This document shows positions 32,666 through 41,982 of a DNA stretch of 64,000 nt, piece by piece (within the stretch, counting starts at the first letter, position 1; every line of letters begins with the position of its first letter). The notes below the pieces were generated by a model. That model was not told where the DNA came from. It did no database searches and was given only the letters and a program-made list of their open reading frames with translations. The position numbers and the translations under genes are program-made. The stretch comes from an uncultured Lachnospiraceae bacterium. Its GTDB lineage: Bacteria > Bacillota > Clostridia > Lachnospirales > Lachnospiraceae. The stretch lies in NCBI GenBank assembly GCA_902767135.1, contig CACXGE010000099.1, forward strand, positions 1 through 64,000, read 5' to 3'.

Positions 32666-33385
32666 CTATGATACATCTGGAAATAATTTTTTAAATAAAG
32701 GGTTTCTCGGAGTGGTAACAAAAGAAACTTCTTCCTTGGTGGAGGGATGCACAAAGGCAAGTTTTAGAGAACAAAGACATAGGTGTTCTTCTGGTACACC
32801 ACCATATTTTTCATCTCCTAAAAGAGGGGCATTGATATGGGACAACTGGGCACGTATCTGGTGGTGCCTTCCGGTGTGTAATTCAATGTGAAGCAATCCG
32901 TAGGTTCCATTTGTTTCCTCTAATACATAACTTAAGGAAGCAGGTTTTCCATCAGGTGTATTGACAGGAACCACAGAGGATTTGTTCTGTTTACTGTCTT
33001 TTTTCAGATAATTCTTAAGGATGGCAGCTTCCCTTTGGGGAATGGAGCTGGTAATGGCCAGATACTCTTTGGTGAGAGTATGTCCGGTTAACTGACGGCT
33101 TAAACTGGTGGCAGCTTCCTTGGTTTTGGCAAAAAGAATCAGTCCTTCCACCGGCTGGTCTAACCGATTGATAACCGCAAGATAGGGAGTGCTATCTCTT
33201 GGGGACATATTCTTTGCTAAGTAATTTTTTATGATATGCTCTAAATCTGTCTGGGAAGTCTGCCTGGTCTGGACAGCCATCCCGGCAGGTTTGTGACAGA
33301 GAAGGATATGGCTGTCTTCGTATATAATATAATCCTGAATGTTAGGTTCTTTTTTAAAGGAAGGGGATAACAGTGGTTTCATCAT
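32666..33385 (-). CDS. RluA-family pseudouridine synthase
   Basis: 239 residues. Converts uridine to pseudouridine in rRNA or tRNA. The catalytic Asp is in INRLDQPVEG; other family blocks are LCHKPAGMAVQ, YLAI, ELHTGRHHQIRAQL and PLLGDEKYG. No S4 domain is visible. The exact RNA target cannot be assigned. The chosen start at 33385 has AAAGGGG eight bases upstream; the frame stays open further upstream into the ABC-F gene but that lacks support. Operon with the ABC-F gene (13 bases apart). Confidence 0.88.
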   Translation of the reverse strand: MMKPLLSPSFKKEPNIQDYIIYEDSHILLCHKPAGMAVQTRQTSQTDLEHIIKNYLAKNMSPRDSTPYLAVINRLDQPVEGLILFAKTKEAATSLSRQLTGHTLTKEYLAITSSIPQREAAILKNYLKKDSKQNKSSVVPVNTPDGKPASLSYVLEETNGTYGLLHIELHTGRHHQIRAQLSHINAPLLGDEKYGGVPEEHLCLCSLKLAFVHPSTKEEVSFVTTPRNPLFKKLFPDVS

Positions 33386-33398
33386 TTCAATACCCCTT

Positions 33399-34952
33399 TT
33401 ACAATCTGGTGGTCCACTGGGTACAATCCCATACATCTGTGGCTAAACCTTCATAAAATTCCGGTTCATGGCAGACCATGAGGATACTGCCTTTATATTC
33501 CTTTAAAGCACGTTTTAGTTCCTCTTTGGCATCCACATCCAAGTGGTTGGTAGGCTCATCCAGAACCAAAAGATTGGATTCACGGTTGATGAGCTTGCAA
33601 AGACGGACCTTTGCCTGTTCCCCACCACTCAAAACCTTTACCTTGCTCTCGATATGCTTGGTAGTCAACCCACATTTAGCCAGGGCAGAGCGAACCTCGT
33701 ACTGGGAAAATGCAGGAAATTCCTGCCAGATTTCTTCCAGACAGCTTGTTTCAATTCCTTGAGGAGTTTCCTGCTCAAAGTATCCAAGTTCTAAATAGTC
33801 TCCCAGGACAACTTTGCCAGAGAGAGGTTTGATAATGCCAAGAATACTTTTCAATAAGGTAGATTTACCGATACCGTTGGCTCCGGTAAGGACAATTTTC
33901 TCCCCACGTTCCATACGAAGGTTCAAAGGAGAAGAGAGGGCTTCCTCATATCCAATAATTAAATCGGTAGTTTCAAAGATATACCTTCCCGGGGTTCTGG
34001 CAGTTTTGAAATGAAATTCAGGCTTTGGTTTTTCGGCGGCAAGTTCAATTTTTTCCATTTTATCCAGCTTTTTCTGTCTGGACATAGCCATATTTCTGGT
34101 AGAAACCCTGGCTTTGTTTCTGGCTACGAAATCTTTCAAATCTGCGATTTCCTGCTGCTGTCTGTTGTATGCGGCTTCCAGCTGGGCTTTCTTCATGGCA
34201 TATACTTCCTGAAATTTATCATAATCTCCTACATAACGGTTTAATTCCTGGTTATCCATGTGATAAATTAAGTTAATTACGCTGTTTAAAAAAGGAATAT
34301 CATGAGAGATTAAAATAAATGCGTTTTCATAATCGTTCAAATATCGTTTCAGCCATTCGATGTGTTCCACATCTAAGTAATTGGTGGGCTCATCTAGAAG
34401 GAGAATATCCGGCTTTTCTAACAACAGTTTTCCCAGTAGGACCTTCGTTCTCTGACCGCCGCTTAAATCAGTAACGTCTTTCTCAAGACCTAAGTCCAAT
34501 AATCCCAGTGCTCTTGCAACTTCTTCCACCTTTGCGTCAATAATATAAAAATCATGGAGAGTGAGGGTTTCTTGAATGGTCCCCAGTTCTTCCATCATTT
34601 TTTCCAGTTCCTGCTCAGTGGCATCTCCCATATGGTCACAGATTTTATTCATCTTATTTTCAAGTTCAAAAAGATAGCTAAAAGCACTGCGTAGCACATC
34701 GCCGATGGTCATACCTTTTTCCAGGGCAGTATGCTGGTCAAGATAACCCACCCGGACATTTTTTGCCCATTCAATTTTACCTTCATCTGGCATGAGTTTT
34801 CCTGTAATGATATTCATAAAGGTAGATTTTCCTTCTCCGTTTGCTCCGACAAGCCCAATATGCTCGCCTTTTAGCAGACGGAAGGAAACGTCATTGAAGA
34901 TGGCCCTGTCACCAAAACCATGGGATAAGTGTTCAACGTTTAAAATACTCAT
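33399..34952 (-). CDS. ABC-F family ATPase
   Basis: 517 residues with two ABC domains and no membrane part. Walker A motifs GANGEGKST and GANGIGKST, signatures LSGGQRTKV and LSGGEQAKV, Walker B DEPTNYLDVEHIE and DEPTNHLDVDAKE, joined by a charged linker near residues 250-310. ABC-F proteins act on ribosomes, as translation factors or antibiotic protection. Nothing here marks it as a resistance type. AAAGGAGAAT precedes the ATG. Confidence 0.93.
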   Translation of the reverse strand: MSILNVEHLSHGFGDRAIFNDVSFRLLKGEHIGLVGANGEGKSTFMNIITGKLMPDEGKIEWAKNVRVGYLDQHTALEKGMTIGDVLRSAFSYLFELENKMNKICDHMGDATEQELEKMMEELGTIQETLTLHDFYIIDAKVEEVARALGLLDLGLEKDVTDLSGGQRTKVLLGKLLLEKPDILLLDEPTNYLDVEHIEWLKRYLNDYENAFILISHDIPFLNSVINLIYHMDNQELNRYVGDYDKFQEVYAMKKAQLEAAYNRQQQEIADLKDFVARNKARVSTRNMAMSRQKKLDKMEKIELAAEKPKPEFHFKTARTPGRYIFETTDLIIGYEEALSSPLNLRMERGEKIVLTGANGIGKSTLLKSILGIIKPLSGKVVLGDYLELGYFEQETPQGIETSCLEEIWQEFPAFSQYEVRSALAKCGLTTKHIESKVKVLSGGEQAKVRLCKLINRESNLLVLDEPTNHLDVDAKEELKRALKEYKGSILMVCHEPEFYEGLATDVWDCTQWTTRL

Positions 34953-34980
34953 AAAATTCTCCTTTTGTGTTCAAATGATA

Positions 34981-35013
34981 AAAAAGGAAAAGAAAGTTAC
35001 TTTCTTTTCCTTA
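34981..35013 (-). terminator. Terminator overlapping the mecA stop codon
   Basis: AAGGAAAAGAAAG and CTTTCTTTTCCTT, 13-bp stem, 3-base loop, then TTTTT on the minus strand. Confidence 0.75.
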
Positions 35014-35802
35014 TAACTGTGCTAACTGCTGTAAAGCATTCGCTTCAATCATTTTCTTGTAATGTTCTGCGTAATATGCCTCAAATGCAGGAAAATATTT
35101 CACAGGTCTTGCATATTCTGAAAGAATGTTACACACTTTATTGAATTCTTCCGGAGTGTGTTTTGACTTCATCAAAAACAGCATATACACATTATCCTGT
35201 GTATTTTTATATAAAGTGTTTACCCCATCATAACATCCGTTCACCACATGTGCCATCCGTATTGCTGCATCTAGAGAAGCAATCTGGAAAGCGATGGTAA
35301 TGTCTGACGGGACTTCTGGAATTATTTTTCCGGTTCCTTTCTTTTCTTCCTCTTTTGCCTTGGCCTTTAAAGTTTCAGGCAGTGGAGCAAAGTTTTTATC
35401 TCCCTGTAATTTCTTTTTTCCTTCCTGGATTTTTTTAAATAAATCAAGAATATCATCAGCCCCTTCAGCAAAACTGTTTACCGCATTTTCAATCTCTGCC
35501 ACAGCGGCATCACTGGCAGGTGCAAATTTGGAAAAACGTGTATCCAGTTCATCGGGATCTTCCACTTTTGTGATAATCAGCACAATGCATTCTGGAGAAA
35601 TGGGAATGGCTTCTATCATCAAGGGAATATCTTCTGCTTCGAAACCAAACTCAAAAGAGGCCTGTTCCATCATATCACGAAATAGGGATTTTGCTTTTTC
35701 TGTTCCATAGGCAAGCTCACTAAGCTTTAAATTGCGGTCAGCTAAATCCTCCTTCGTCAAGGTGCATCGGATTTGGTTATCGCTTACTTTTTCAATTTTC
35801 AT
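35011..35802 (-). CDS. mecA: Adaptor protein MecA
   Basis: 263 residues. MecA delivers substrates to the ClpCP protease. The N-terminal substrate-binding domain (MKIEKVSDNQIRCTLTKEDL) and the C-terminal ClpC-binding domain (from about 150; ITIAFQIASLDAAIRMAHVV then EYARPVKYFPAFEAYYAEHY) are joined by an acidic, Lys-rich linker. Normal length for Clostridia. In Bacillus it controls competence; here substrates are unknown. A terminator overlaps its end, so it is transcribed alone. Confidence 0.93.
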   Translation of the reverse strand: MKIEKVSDNQIRCTLTKEDLADRNLKLSELAYGTEKAKSLFRDMMEQASFEFGFEAEDIPLMIEAIPISPECIVLIITKVEDPDELDTRFSKFAPASDAAVAEIENAVNSFAEGADDILDLFKKIQEGKKKLQGDKNFAPLPETLKAKAKEEEKKGTGKIIPEVPSDITIAFQIASLDAAIRMAHVVNGCYDGVNTLYKNTQDNVYMLFLMKSKHTPEEFNKVCNILSEYARPVKYFPAFEAYYAEHYKKMIEANALQQLAQL

Positions 35803-36128
35803 ACGAATCGCTTCCTCCCTTACTAGTTTATTTTACTATAAAAAAATCAAAAAATGTCTATCATGTCGGTAAAGAAAGTATATCCAATCTGTGGATTTTC
35901 GTCAAGGGGTGCATGAGGAGTAAAATATAAAAAAATTATAAATTTGCTTTTTTGTGTATTTTATATAATTTAAAAGAAAAAAACAGACCTAATTTTTAAA
36001 ACTGGGTACTTGATAAAATTTTTGGGGGTTATAGTTACCAAAAACAAAGAGAAGGTATTGCGGTGAAAGAAGAATTTTTCTATAATGAGTGCATAAGGTA
36101 GCTGTCCTGAAGGAAAGGAGGAAAGAAC
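35803..36128. other. Intergenic region upstream of the kinase gene
   Basis: 326 bases, very A/T-rich, with the divergent promoters of mecA and the kinase. A 12-codon frame with GTG at 36063 (MKEEFFYNECIR) has AGAAGG nearby but no other support. AAAGGAGG at 36114-36121 is the ribosome site of the kinase. Confidence 0.55.
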
Positions 36129-37505
36129 ACGGACAAGGGAAAAATTCTTTTCCAAAAATATAAGGTATTGGAGAAGGCAGGAAGTGGATATGGCAGCGAA
36201 GTATACAAAGTAGAGCATATAAAGTTGCACGCTGTTCGAGCTATGAAGTGCATTCACAAAGAAAAAGTTTCTTATGAAAAAATAATGAGGGAAGCCATTT
36301 ATCTGAAAAGTTTCAGGCATCCAGGAATACCGGTATTATATGATATGGAAGAAGATGATATATATTTCTATATTATAGAAGAATTTATTTCTGGTGCATC
36401 TATCAAATCATTATTAAGCAATCGGCAGACAATTACCCAGTTAGAAATAATAAATATAGGAATCCAATTATGTGACATTGTAGGGTATTTGCATTCTATG
36501 CAGCCTTATCCTGTGATTCACGGAGATATCTCGGATGGAAATATTCTGTTACAGGAAGGGCAGATTAAGCTCATAGATTTTGGCAATGCCTCAAAGGTTA
36601 CAGGGAGAGAACATAAACAGGATATCTATGGAACCAGGGGGTTTGTAAAATCACAGACAATGGATAACTGTAAACAAAAAGACATTTATGGAATTTGTGC
36701 GTTATTGCATAAAATGCTTCATAAGGGGAGTCTGGCAGAAGAAGGGAAAGAGGTTCGTAGGAGACAAAAGAAACTGGAAAGTATTTTAAATAAAATACAG
36801 AACAGTGACTGTGAAAATGTGCGTGAATTGCGGGAACAGTTAATAACATTAGACAACAACAGGCAGCATACCTTTGAACACAGTATTTTTCAATTTTTTA
36901 AGAAAAATACCAGACAGGAAACAAACATATGTAGAACCTATGGAATTATAGGGATTACTCCCTCCTGTGGAGTTACCACCATGGCTTTTTATCTTGCCAG
37001 TCAACGAAAAGCATCGGAAAAAACAGCTCTGGTAGAATATGGAGAACAAAAGGATTTGGGCAAGTGGAAGTTATGGCAGGAGGAGAACGGAATAAAAACA
37101 GAATATATCAAGTATGGATTTTCCTGTGAAAAAATAGACTTTTACCCTATGGCGGACAGAGAAGTAATGTCTTATGTATGCAATCAGGGTTATGAGGCGA
37201 TTATTGTGGATTATGGTCTGCTGACAGAACAAAATCAACACGAAATATCATTATGTAATAAAAAAATAGTATTGGGAAAATATTGTAAATGGAGTCAGAC
37301 ATCGGCAATGCATTCGTTAGAACTTCTGACGAATCAGTTAGACACAAAGGACTGGATTTACATGAGTCTTTTTTATGACAAAGCTGTCTGCAAGAACATA
37401 GAACAGAAGTTGGGAATTCACATTCATATGCCTTTCCCCCAGATAAATACCCTGTTGTCAGAATATATAGACCATCACTTTGATAAAAACCTAAGGGAAA
37501 AGTGA
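36129..37505 (+). CDS. Serine/threonine kinase-like protein fused to a MinD/ParA-like P-loop domain, apparent ACG start
   Basis: Homology starts at DKGKILFQKYKVLEKAGSGY, typical of Hanks kinases, but no ATG, GTG or TTG lies before it. AAAGGAGG at 36114 sits seven bases before ACG at 36129, exactly where a start belongs; upstream is TGA at 36108. The first conventional start, TTG 36168, would delete the first strand and has no site. Kinase motifs: RAMKCIHK (Lys), HGDISDGNI (HGD for HRD), DFGNASKV. From about residue 265 a second domain starts IGITPSCGVTTMAFYLASQ, a deviant P-loop like MinD/TadZ proteins, without other clear motifs. 458 residues. Partners unknown. Confidence 0.78.
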   Translation, partial: TDKGKILFQKYKVLEKAGSGYGSEVYKVEHIKLHAVRAMKCIHKEKVSYEKIMREAIYLKSFRHPGIPVLYDMEEDDIYFYIIEEFISGASIKSLLSNRQTITQLEIINIGIQLCDIVGYLHSMQPYPVIHGDISDGNILLQEGQIKLIDFGNASKVTGREHKQDIYGTRGFVKSQTMDNCKQKDIYGICALLHKMLHKGSLAEEGKEVRRRQKKLESILNKIQNSDCENVRELREQLITLDNNRQHTFEHSIFQFFKKNTRQETNICRTYGIIGITPSCGVTTMAFYLASQRKASEKTALVEYGEQKDLGKWKLWQEENGIKTEYIKYGFSCEKIDFYPMADREVMSYVCNQGYEAIIVDYGLLTEQNQHEISLCNKKIVLGKYCKWSQTSAMHSLELLTNQLDTKDWIYMSLFYDKAVCKNIEQKLGIHIHMPFPQINTLLSEYIDHHFDKNLREK

Positions 37506-37734
37506 AAGAGAAAAAATTAAAATACATAACGCTGCCATAAATGCCTTCTGTTTGTGAAAGACAAAGGATTTAGATGCTTATTCTATTACCATAACATATC
37601 ACAATGTAACTAAGTAAGAGCACGCTTTTTTGTCAGGCAAATGGTAGAAAACCACCAGAGACGATTGAAATATCCTGTATGTGCATATGGAAAAATATCA
37701 GGAGGAGAGGAACAAAAGTCTCTGGTTTGTTTTT

Positions 37735-38796
37735 TTACTTTACCACCCATTTTTTGATTTGGTATACCAGCAAGGAAAAAGCAATCAGGCATAGGAGAAA
37801 GCATAAGATTCCTGTGCGGTACCCTAGATTGGGAAGGTAGAGACAGAACCAACATATGATAAATAACTGGTATACATACATTTGGTAGCTGAGTTTTCCT
37901 AAAAATTCCAGGAAAGGAATCTGGGAAAATATTTGTCCGGTAAAAGTGATGTTAGAAAATGAAAGGGTTATGCCTATAAATAACAGTAAAATAAGGTAAA
38001 AGTCCATCTGGCTGTCAGCCACAAAAGCACTTTCAAAAAGCACAAAACAAAGGCAGAAAAGTTCTGACAGGGTAAGCAGAAGTTTTAGCCCAAAGTTTTT
38101 TTCTATGTGATTTTTGAACTGGCTTATATGGTGGCTAAGACAATAAGAAAGACAACCTAAACTCATGGCGGCAAACCCTCGGGTTAAGCCATCGGACAGA
38201 TGAAGAATCTGAGCACTTCCCCAAACATCCATGTGACCTACGTTTGCGGAAAAGAAGCTGTATGTGGCAATTACCGACACAGGGGCGATAATTGTCAGAT
38301 ATAATTTCCTGTGAAAGCAAATGAGACCATAGATTATGCATCCCCCGATAAGCAGGGAGGAAAGATACCAGGTAGGATAATTTAATAGCCCTGAACATTT
38401 TAAGCCAGAGGCGTGAAGAAACAAAAGTTCAAAAATATAGCCAAATAAAGTTTTGAGAGCATCCTTGCAGGCAATGGCTCCGCTTACCAGTGAAAGTATA
38501 AATAGAAGTAAAAAGGCAAATAAATAATCCGGGTATAATTTTTTCATTCGTTGGAAGGTAAATTGGTAGGGAGAGAGAGTATCTGCCTGGCAGAATGCTT
38601 TTTTTGCAATCATAAATCCGGACAACAAAAAGAAGAACTCCGTTCCAATGTATGCCCCGGAGTAATAAGGGCAGGATTTAAAATAAGAATTTGAAAAGTG
38701 CATTACTGCAATTGCAATAATAAATAAACAACGAAACAGTTCCATTTCGTTGTTTCGTTTTAAGTTAGCATCTGTTTTTGGGGCTTGTTTTACCAT
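37735..38796 (-). CDS. Acyltransferase family 3 membrane protein
   Basis: 353 residues, about ten hydrophobic helices, of the OafA/YrhL-like acyltransferase-3 class, which adds acetyl or other acyl groups to surface sugars. The family signature of Arg and His ten apart is in ELFRCLFIIAIAVMHFSNSY; FFFLLSGFMIA follows. No SGNH domain is attached. The start at 38796 has GAAAGGAAC upstream; the earlier in-frame ATG has no site. Substrate unknown; it stands alone. Confidence 0.85.
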   Translation of the reverse strand: MVKQAPKTDANLKRNNEMELFRCLFIIAIAVMHFSNSYFKSCPYYSGAYIGTEFFFLLSGFMIAKKAFCQADTLSPYQFTFQRMKKLYPDYLFAFLLLFILSLVSGAIACKDALKTLFGYIFELLFLHASGLKCSGLLNYPTWYLSSLLIGGCIIYGLICFHRKLYLTIIAPVSVIATYSFFSANVGHMDVWGSAQILHLSDGLTRGFAAMSLGCLSYCLSHHISQFKNHIEKNFGLKLLLTLSELFCLCFVLFESAFVADSQMDFYLILLLFIGITLSFSNITFTGQIFSQIPFLEFLGKLSYQMYVYQLFIICWFCLYLPNLGYRTGILCFLLCLIAFSLLVYQIKKWVVK

Positions 38797-39180
38797 AACC
38801 GTTCCTTTCGTATTATGCTGGATTTCGTTCACACAGTTAGTGGAGCGAGCCATGAATCTTTGTACTAAACATAGTAGCATTGTGTGAAAAAAGATGCAAG
38901 AGAGAAATTTATTCTCTTGTTACTCTGCACACAGGGGGTGTACAATAACCTTTCTTTTTTGTACATTGATAATTGAAGAAAGGCTTTACACCATTTCAAA
39001 TTCAAAAATAATCATCATTTTCTGCTTTTGTTCCGATTTTCCTATCCTTGCGGGAAAGAAACAAGTGTGTTAAACTGTTAGACGAGTGTTTTGGTAACAG
39101 TTTCGTCTATGGCTGAACAGTTACGTGTTTTGTATAAAACGTGAAGAGACAGAGTAAGCTATGTGAGAATGGAGAAAAAT
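38797..39180. other. Intergenic region between the acyltransferase and GH18 genes
   Basis: 384 bases, divergent promoters, containing a 31-bp GTAAC element with perfect target duplication at 39086-39132. A nearby TTAAACTGTTAG at about 39070 looks like a relic half of another copy. No other gene seen. Confidence 0.6.
39086..39132. mobile_element. 31-bp GTAAC palindromic element with perfect 8-bp target duplication
   Basis: Element at 39094-39124, ends GTAACAGTTTCG and GGCTGAACAGTTAC. GTGTTTTG occurs immediately on both sides (39086-39093, 39125-39132), eight of eight. Confidence 0.88.
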
Positions 39181-41043
39181 ATGGAAGAAAATTTACAAAG
39201 AGAAACTGTAGAGGAAGGGAAAACTACAGAGATTTCGGAAAATCATCAGAATATAAGTTCAAATCCCAGCCATAGGAAAGGGCGTAAAAGAAGGAAAAAG
39301 TCAGGGACAGGCAGAAATGTGGCAATCTTTTTGATATTGGTGCTGGCAGTTGTAGGGGTAGGCTGCCAGATGGCAAAAAAATATCTTCCAAGCAAAGAGA
39401 TGGCGGATTTGTGGGAATATTATGAGATAGAAAATCATCAGGCTGCCGTCTGCTATAATGGAGAAGTGTTAGAAGAGAAAGCCATAGTAAGAGACGGAGA
39501 AATCTATATCTCATTGGCACAGGCAAAAGAAGTGTTTAATGACAGATTTTATTATGATTACAATGAAGATTTACTTCTCTATGCCATGCCGGATCATATT
39601 CAGTGTGCAGGAGTGGGGGATACAGGATTTTCTACCTATGAAAGTTATGTGGCAGAAAAAAAGAAGGTCATCAAGGATTATGGTATACCACTTGTGGTGA
39701 AAAAGAAAACAACCGTCTATGTGGCAATTCAGCCGGTGTTGGAGGATTATGTCTACAATATAGGAAGCGTTTCCTATGAAACAGAGCCAAACCGTGTGGT
39801 GATCAACACGGTAGAATACCTAAAAGCCAGTGACTATATGGCAACTACCAAGGAAGTGGCAGTGAGAAAACTAGGAGGTATCAAAAGTCCTATTCTTAGA
39901 AAGCTTTCTCAAGGAGAAAATGTGATTGTGATGCAGGAATTAGAATCCTGGACAGAGGTTGTTACCACGGATGGATTGAAGGGATATGTACAGACCAAGC
40001 GACTGGTAGAAGGAGAGGAATTTCCTTGCGAAAAGGAAAAAGAAGAACCGGTAGTTTCCAATTTGGTCAGGGACAAAAAAATTAATTTAGCCTGGCACCA
40101 GACCACCAGCTATGAAGCAAATGAAAAGATTACAGAACTGTTAGATGGCACTTCGGGAATCAATGTAATTTCCCCCACCTGGTTTGCTCTTAGTGACAAT
40201 GAAGGAAACTTTACCAATTTAGGACAGAAAAGTTATGTAAATCTCATGCATCAGCGGGGGATTGAGGTGTGGGGACTTATCAGCAACTTTGAACATGATG
40301 TGGAAATATCTGAAATGTTAAACTATACTTCAAGAAGACAAAACTGTATCAAGAAGCTGATTAGGACAAGTAAGAAATTGGGATTAGACGGCATTAATTT
40401 GGATTTTGAGCAGATTTCAAAGGAGGATGGGGAAGGTTATATCCAGTTTGTCAGGGAACTTTCGGTGGCTTGTAGGAAAAATAGTCTTGTTCTTTCCATT
40501 GACAACTATGTGCCAACAGGATATACCGCCCATTATAACCGAAAGGAGCAGGGAATCTTTGCAGACTATGTGGTGATCATGGGGTACGATGAGCACTACG
40601 GCGGTTCCCAGGTGGCAGGATCTGTGGCATCCATAGGATTTGTCAAGGAAGGAATTGAAATGACTACTGACCAGGTGGACCCTTCCAAGGTAATCAATGC
40701 CATACCCTTTTATACAAGAATCTGGAAGGAAGTAACCAATTCCGACGGCAGCGTAGAGGTAAGCAGTGAGGCTGCGGGAATGGAACGGGTGGAAAGGCTG
40801 ATTGCCGAAAAAAACCTGGATGTAGGATGGAGCGAAGAATGTGGTCAGTTCTATACAGAGTGGCAGGAGGATGGAGCCACATATAAAATCTGGATTGAAA
40901 ATGATTTGTCCATTGAGGAAAAGATGAAGCTGATACAGGAATACAAGCTGGCAGGGGTGGCAGAGTGGAAGTTGGGCTTCCAGAAAAATACGGTCTGGAG
41001 CGTGATAAAAAAATATATCAAATCGAAGTCCTGTACTGAATAG
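39181..41043 (+). CDS. Membrane-anchored GH18-family protein (YaaH/YdhD-like)
   Basis: 620 residues. A hydrophilic, Lys/Arg-rich start, one membrane helix near 46-66 (AIFLILVLAVVGVGC), two copper-amine-oxidase-like or SH3-like regions (SLAQAKEVFNDRFYYDYNED; an SH3-type stretch near 225-275 with LSQGENVIVMQELESWTEVV), then a GH18 barrel from about 295. The GH18 catalytic motif is DGINLDFEQ near 403, with Glu as acid. Related proteins in spore formers cleave cortex peptidoglycan during germination. The start is uncertain: GTG 39163 and ATG 39169 are alternatives; GGAG before 39181 decided it. cwlD follows after 49 bases. Confidence 0.82.
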   Translation: MEENLQRETVEEGKTTEISENHQNISSNPSHRKGRKRRKKSGTGRNVAIFLILVLAVVGVGCQMAKKYLPSKEMADLWEYYEIENHQAAVCYNGEVLEEKAIVRDGEIYISLAQAKEVFNDRFYYDYNEDLLLYAMPDHIQCAGVGDTGFSTYESYVAEKKKVIKDYGIPLVVKKKTTVYVAIQPVLEDYVYNIGSVSYETEPNRVVINTVEYLKASDYMATTKEVAVRKLGGIKSPILRKLSQGENVIVMQELESWTEVVTTDGLKGYVQTKRLVEGEEFPCEKEKEEPVVSNLVRDKKINLAWHQTTSYEANEKITELLDGTSGINVISPTWFALSDNEGNFTNLGQKSYVNLMHQRGIEVWGLISNFEHDVEISEMLNYTSRRQNCIKKLIRTSKKLGLDGINLDFEQISKEDGEGYIQFVRELSVACRKNSLVLSIDNYVPTGYTAHYNRKEQGIFADYVVIMGYDEHYGGSQVAGSVASIGFVKEGIEMTTDQVDPSKVINAIPFYTRIWKEVTNSDGSVEVSSEAAGMERVERLIAEKNLDVGWSEECGQFYTEWQEDGATYKIWIENDLSIEEKMKLIQEYKLAGVAEWKLGFQKNTVWSVIKKYIKSKSCTE

Positions 41044-41092
41044 ATAGGAAAAATGCATATACTTAAGAAAAGATATAAGTTTTGGTGAGTAT

Positions 41093-41863
41093 GTGAAAAA
41101 AATGAAAAAGGCAGTTGGTTTAGGGTGCTTTATCCTTGCCATAGCACTACTTTTGTTTTCTAATGAGCAGGTAAAACAGGTGCTATCTGAAGCAAATCTG
41201 ATAAAACAGGATTATGTGATTGTGATTGATCCGGGACATGGAGGAGAGGATTCCGGCAAAGTATCTGTAAATAACACCTATGAAAAGGATATTAATCTTC
41301 AGATTGCCAACAGATTAAAAAAATATTTGGAAAGTTCCGATGTGAAAGTGGTGATGACCAGGGAAGAGGACAAAATGCTATGTGATGCAGGCTCTCTTCA
41401 CAAGAAGGCGGAAGATATGAGAAACCGGTGCAGCCTGATAAACAAAGCCAAGCCGGAATTTACGGTAAGTATACACCAGAACAGCTATACCTCTGGAGAA
41501 ATCAGTGGTGCTCAGGTATTTTACCACACCCAGTCCAAAGAGGGAAAAATCATTGCAGATTGTATTCAGAAACATTTGGTCAGCTATCTTGATAAGGAAA
41601 ATAAAAGGGTTGCCAAGGGCAATGAAAGCTATTATTTGCTGAAAAATACAGAAAACCCAACGGTAATTGTAGAATGTGGTTTCTTGTCCAACAAAGAAGA
41701 GGCAGATAAATTGGAAACCGAAGCATACCAGGACCGGGTTGCCTGGGCAATTCATATGTCAGTGATGGAACTTTTGTCAAGCGGTACAAAGAAGAGTGAA
41801 CAAGTCAATGTAACAGTTCAGTCAGGTCTGCGCATTTACTGCGCTGACCGTGCGAAAATGTGA
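41093..41863 (+). CDS. cwlD: N-acetylmuramoyl-L-alanine amidase, CwlD-like, with element-derived C-terminus
   Basis: Zinc amidase (amidase_3) that removes the peptide from muramic acid, in Bacillus needed to make muramic lactam in spore cortex. Signal anchor at residues 8-25, then zinc ligands in DPGHGGEDSG, EKDINLQ and SIHQNSY, with catalytic Glu in VECGFLSN. Residues 1-239 are native; the last 17 (VTVQSGLRIYCADRAKM) are encoded by a 134-bp mobile element. Removing the element restores GTC AAT TAA, i.e. a stop right after residue 239. The tail lies beyond the fold and probably does no harm. The start is GTG 41093; ATG 41102 is possible. Confidence 0.88.
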   Translation: MKKMKKAVGLGCFILAIALLLFSNEQVKQVLSEANLIKQDYVIVIDPGHGGEDSGKVSVNNTYEKDINLQIANRLKKYLESSDVKVVMTREEDKMLCDAGSLHKKAEDMRNRCSLINKAKPEFTVSIHQNSYTSGEISGAQVFYHTQSKEGKIIADCIQKHLVSYLDKENKRVAKGNESYYLLKNTENPTVIVECGFLSNKEEADKLETEAYQDRVAWAIHMSVMELLSSGTKKSEQVNVTVQSGLRIYCADRAKM

Positions 41864-41951
41864 ATTTCACAAAAATCGGGCAATTTTGCATGCGTAAGCA
41901 TTGCCCGATTTGGTAACAGTTTAGCCTATGGGTGAACTGTTACCAGTCAAT
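41802..41951. mobile_element. 134-bp GTAAC-ended element inserted at the cwlD stop codon
   Basis: Element at 41810-41943, beginning GTAACAGTTCAG and ending GTGAACTGTTAC. Flanks AAGTCAAT (41802-41809) and CAGTCAAT (41944-41951) match at seven of eight. It is a close copy of the element at 10296-10430. It contains the hairpin AATCGGGCAAT/ATTGCCCGATT, and its last 31 bp equal a short element. It supplies the last 17 codons and the stop of cwlD. Confidence 0.87.
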
Positions 41952-41982
41952 TAATGGTTAGAAATCAGAAAGAAGAATATAA

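Noticed and set aside
36168-37505. TTG at 36168 as the start of the kinase
   Set aside because: It would remove the first strand and part of the glycine loop of the kinase, and has no ribosome site, whereas AAAGGAGG sits at the right distance before ACG 36129.
37650-37725. Inverted repeat CCAGAGAC/GTCTCTGG between the kinase and acyltransferase genes as a terminator
   Set aside because: The loop is about 45 bases and the tail is not well placed; too weak to call.
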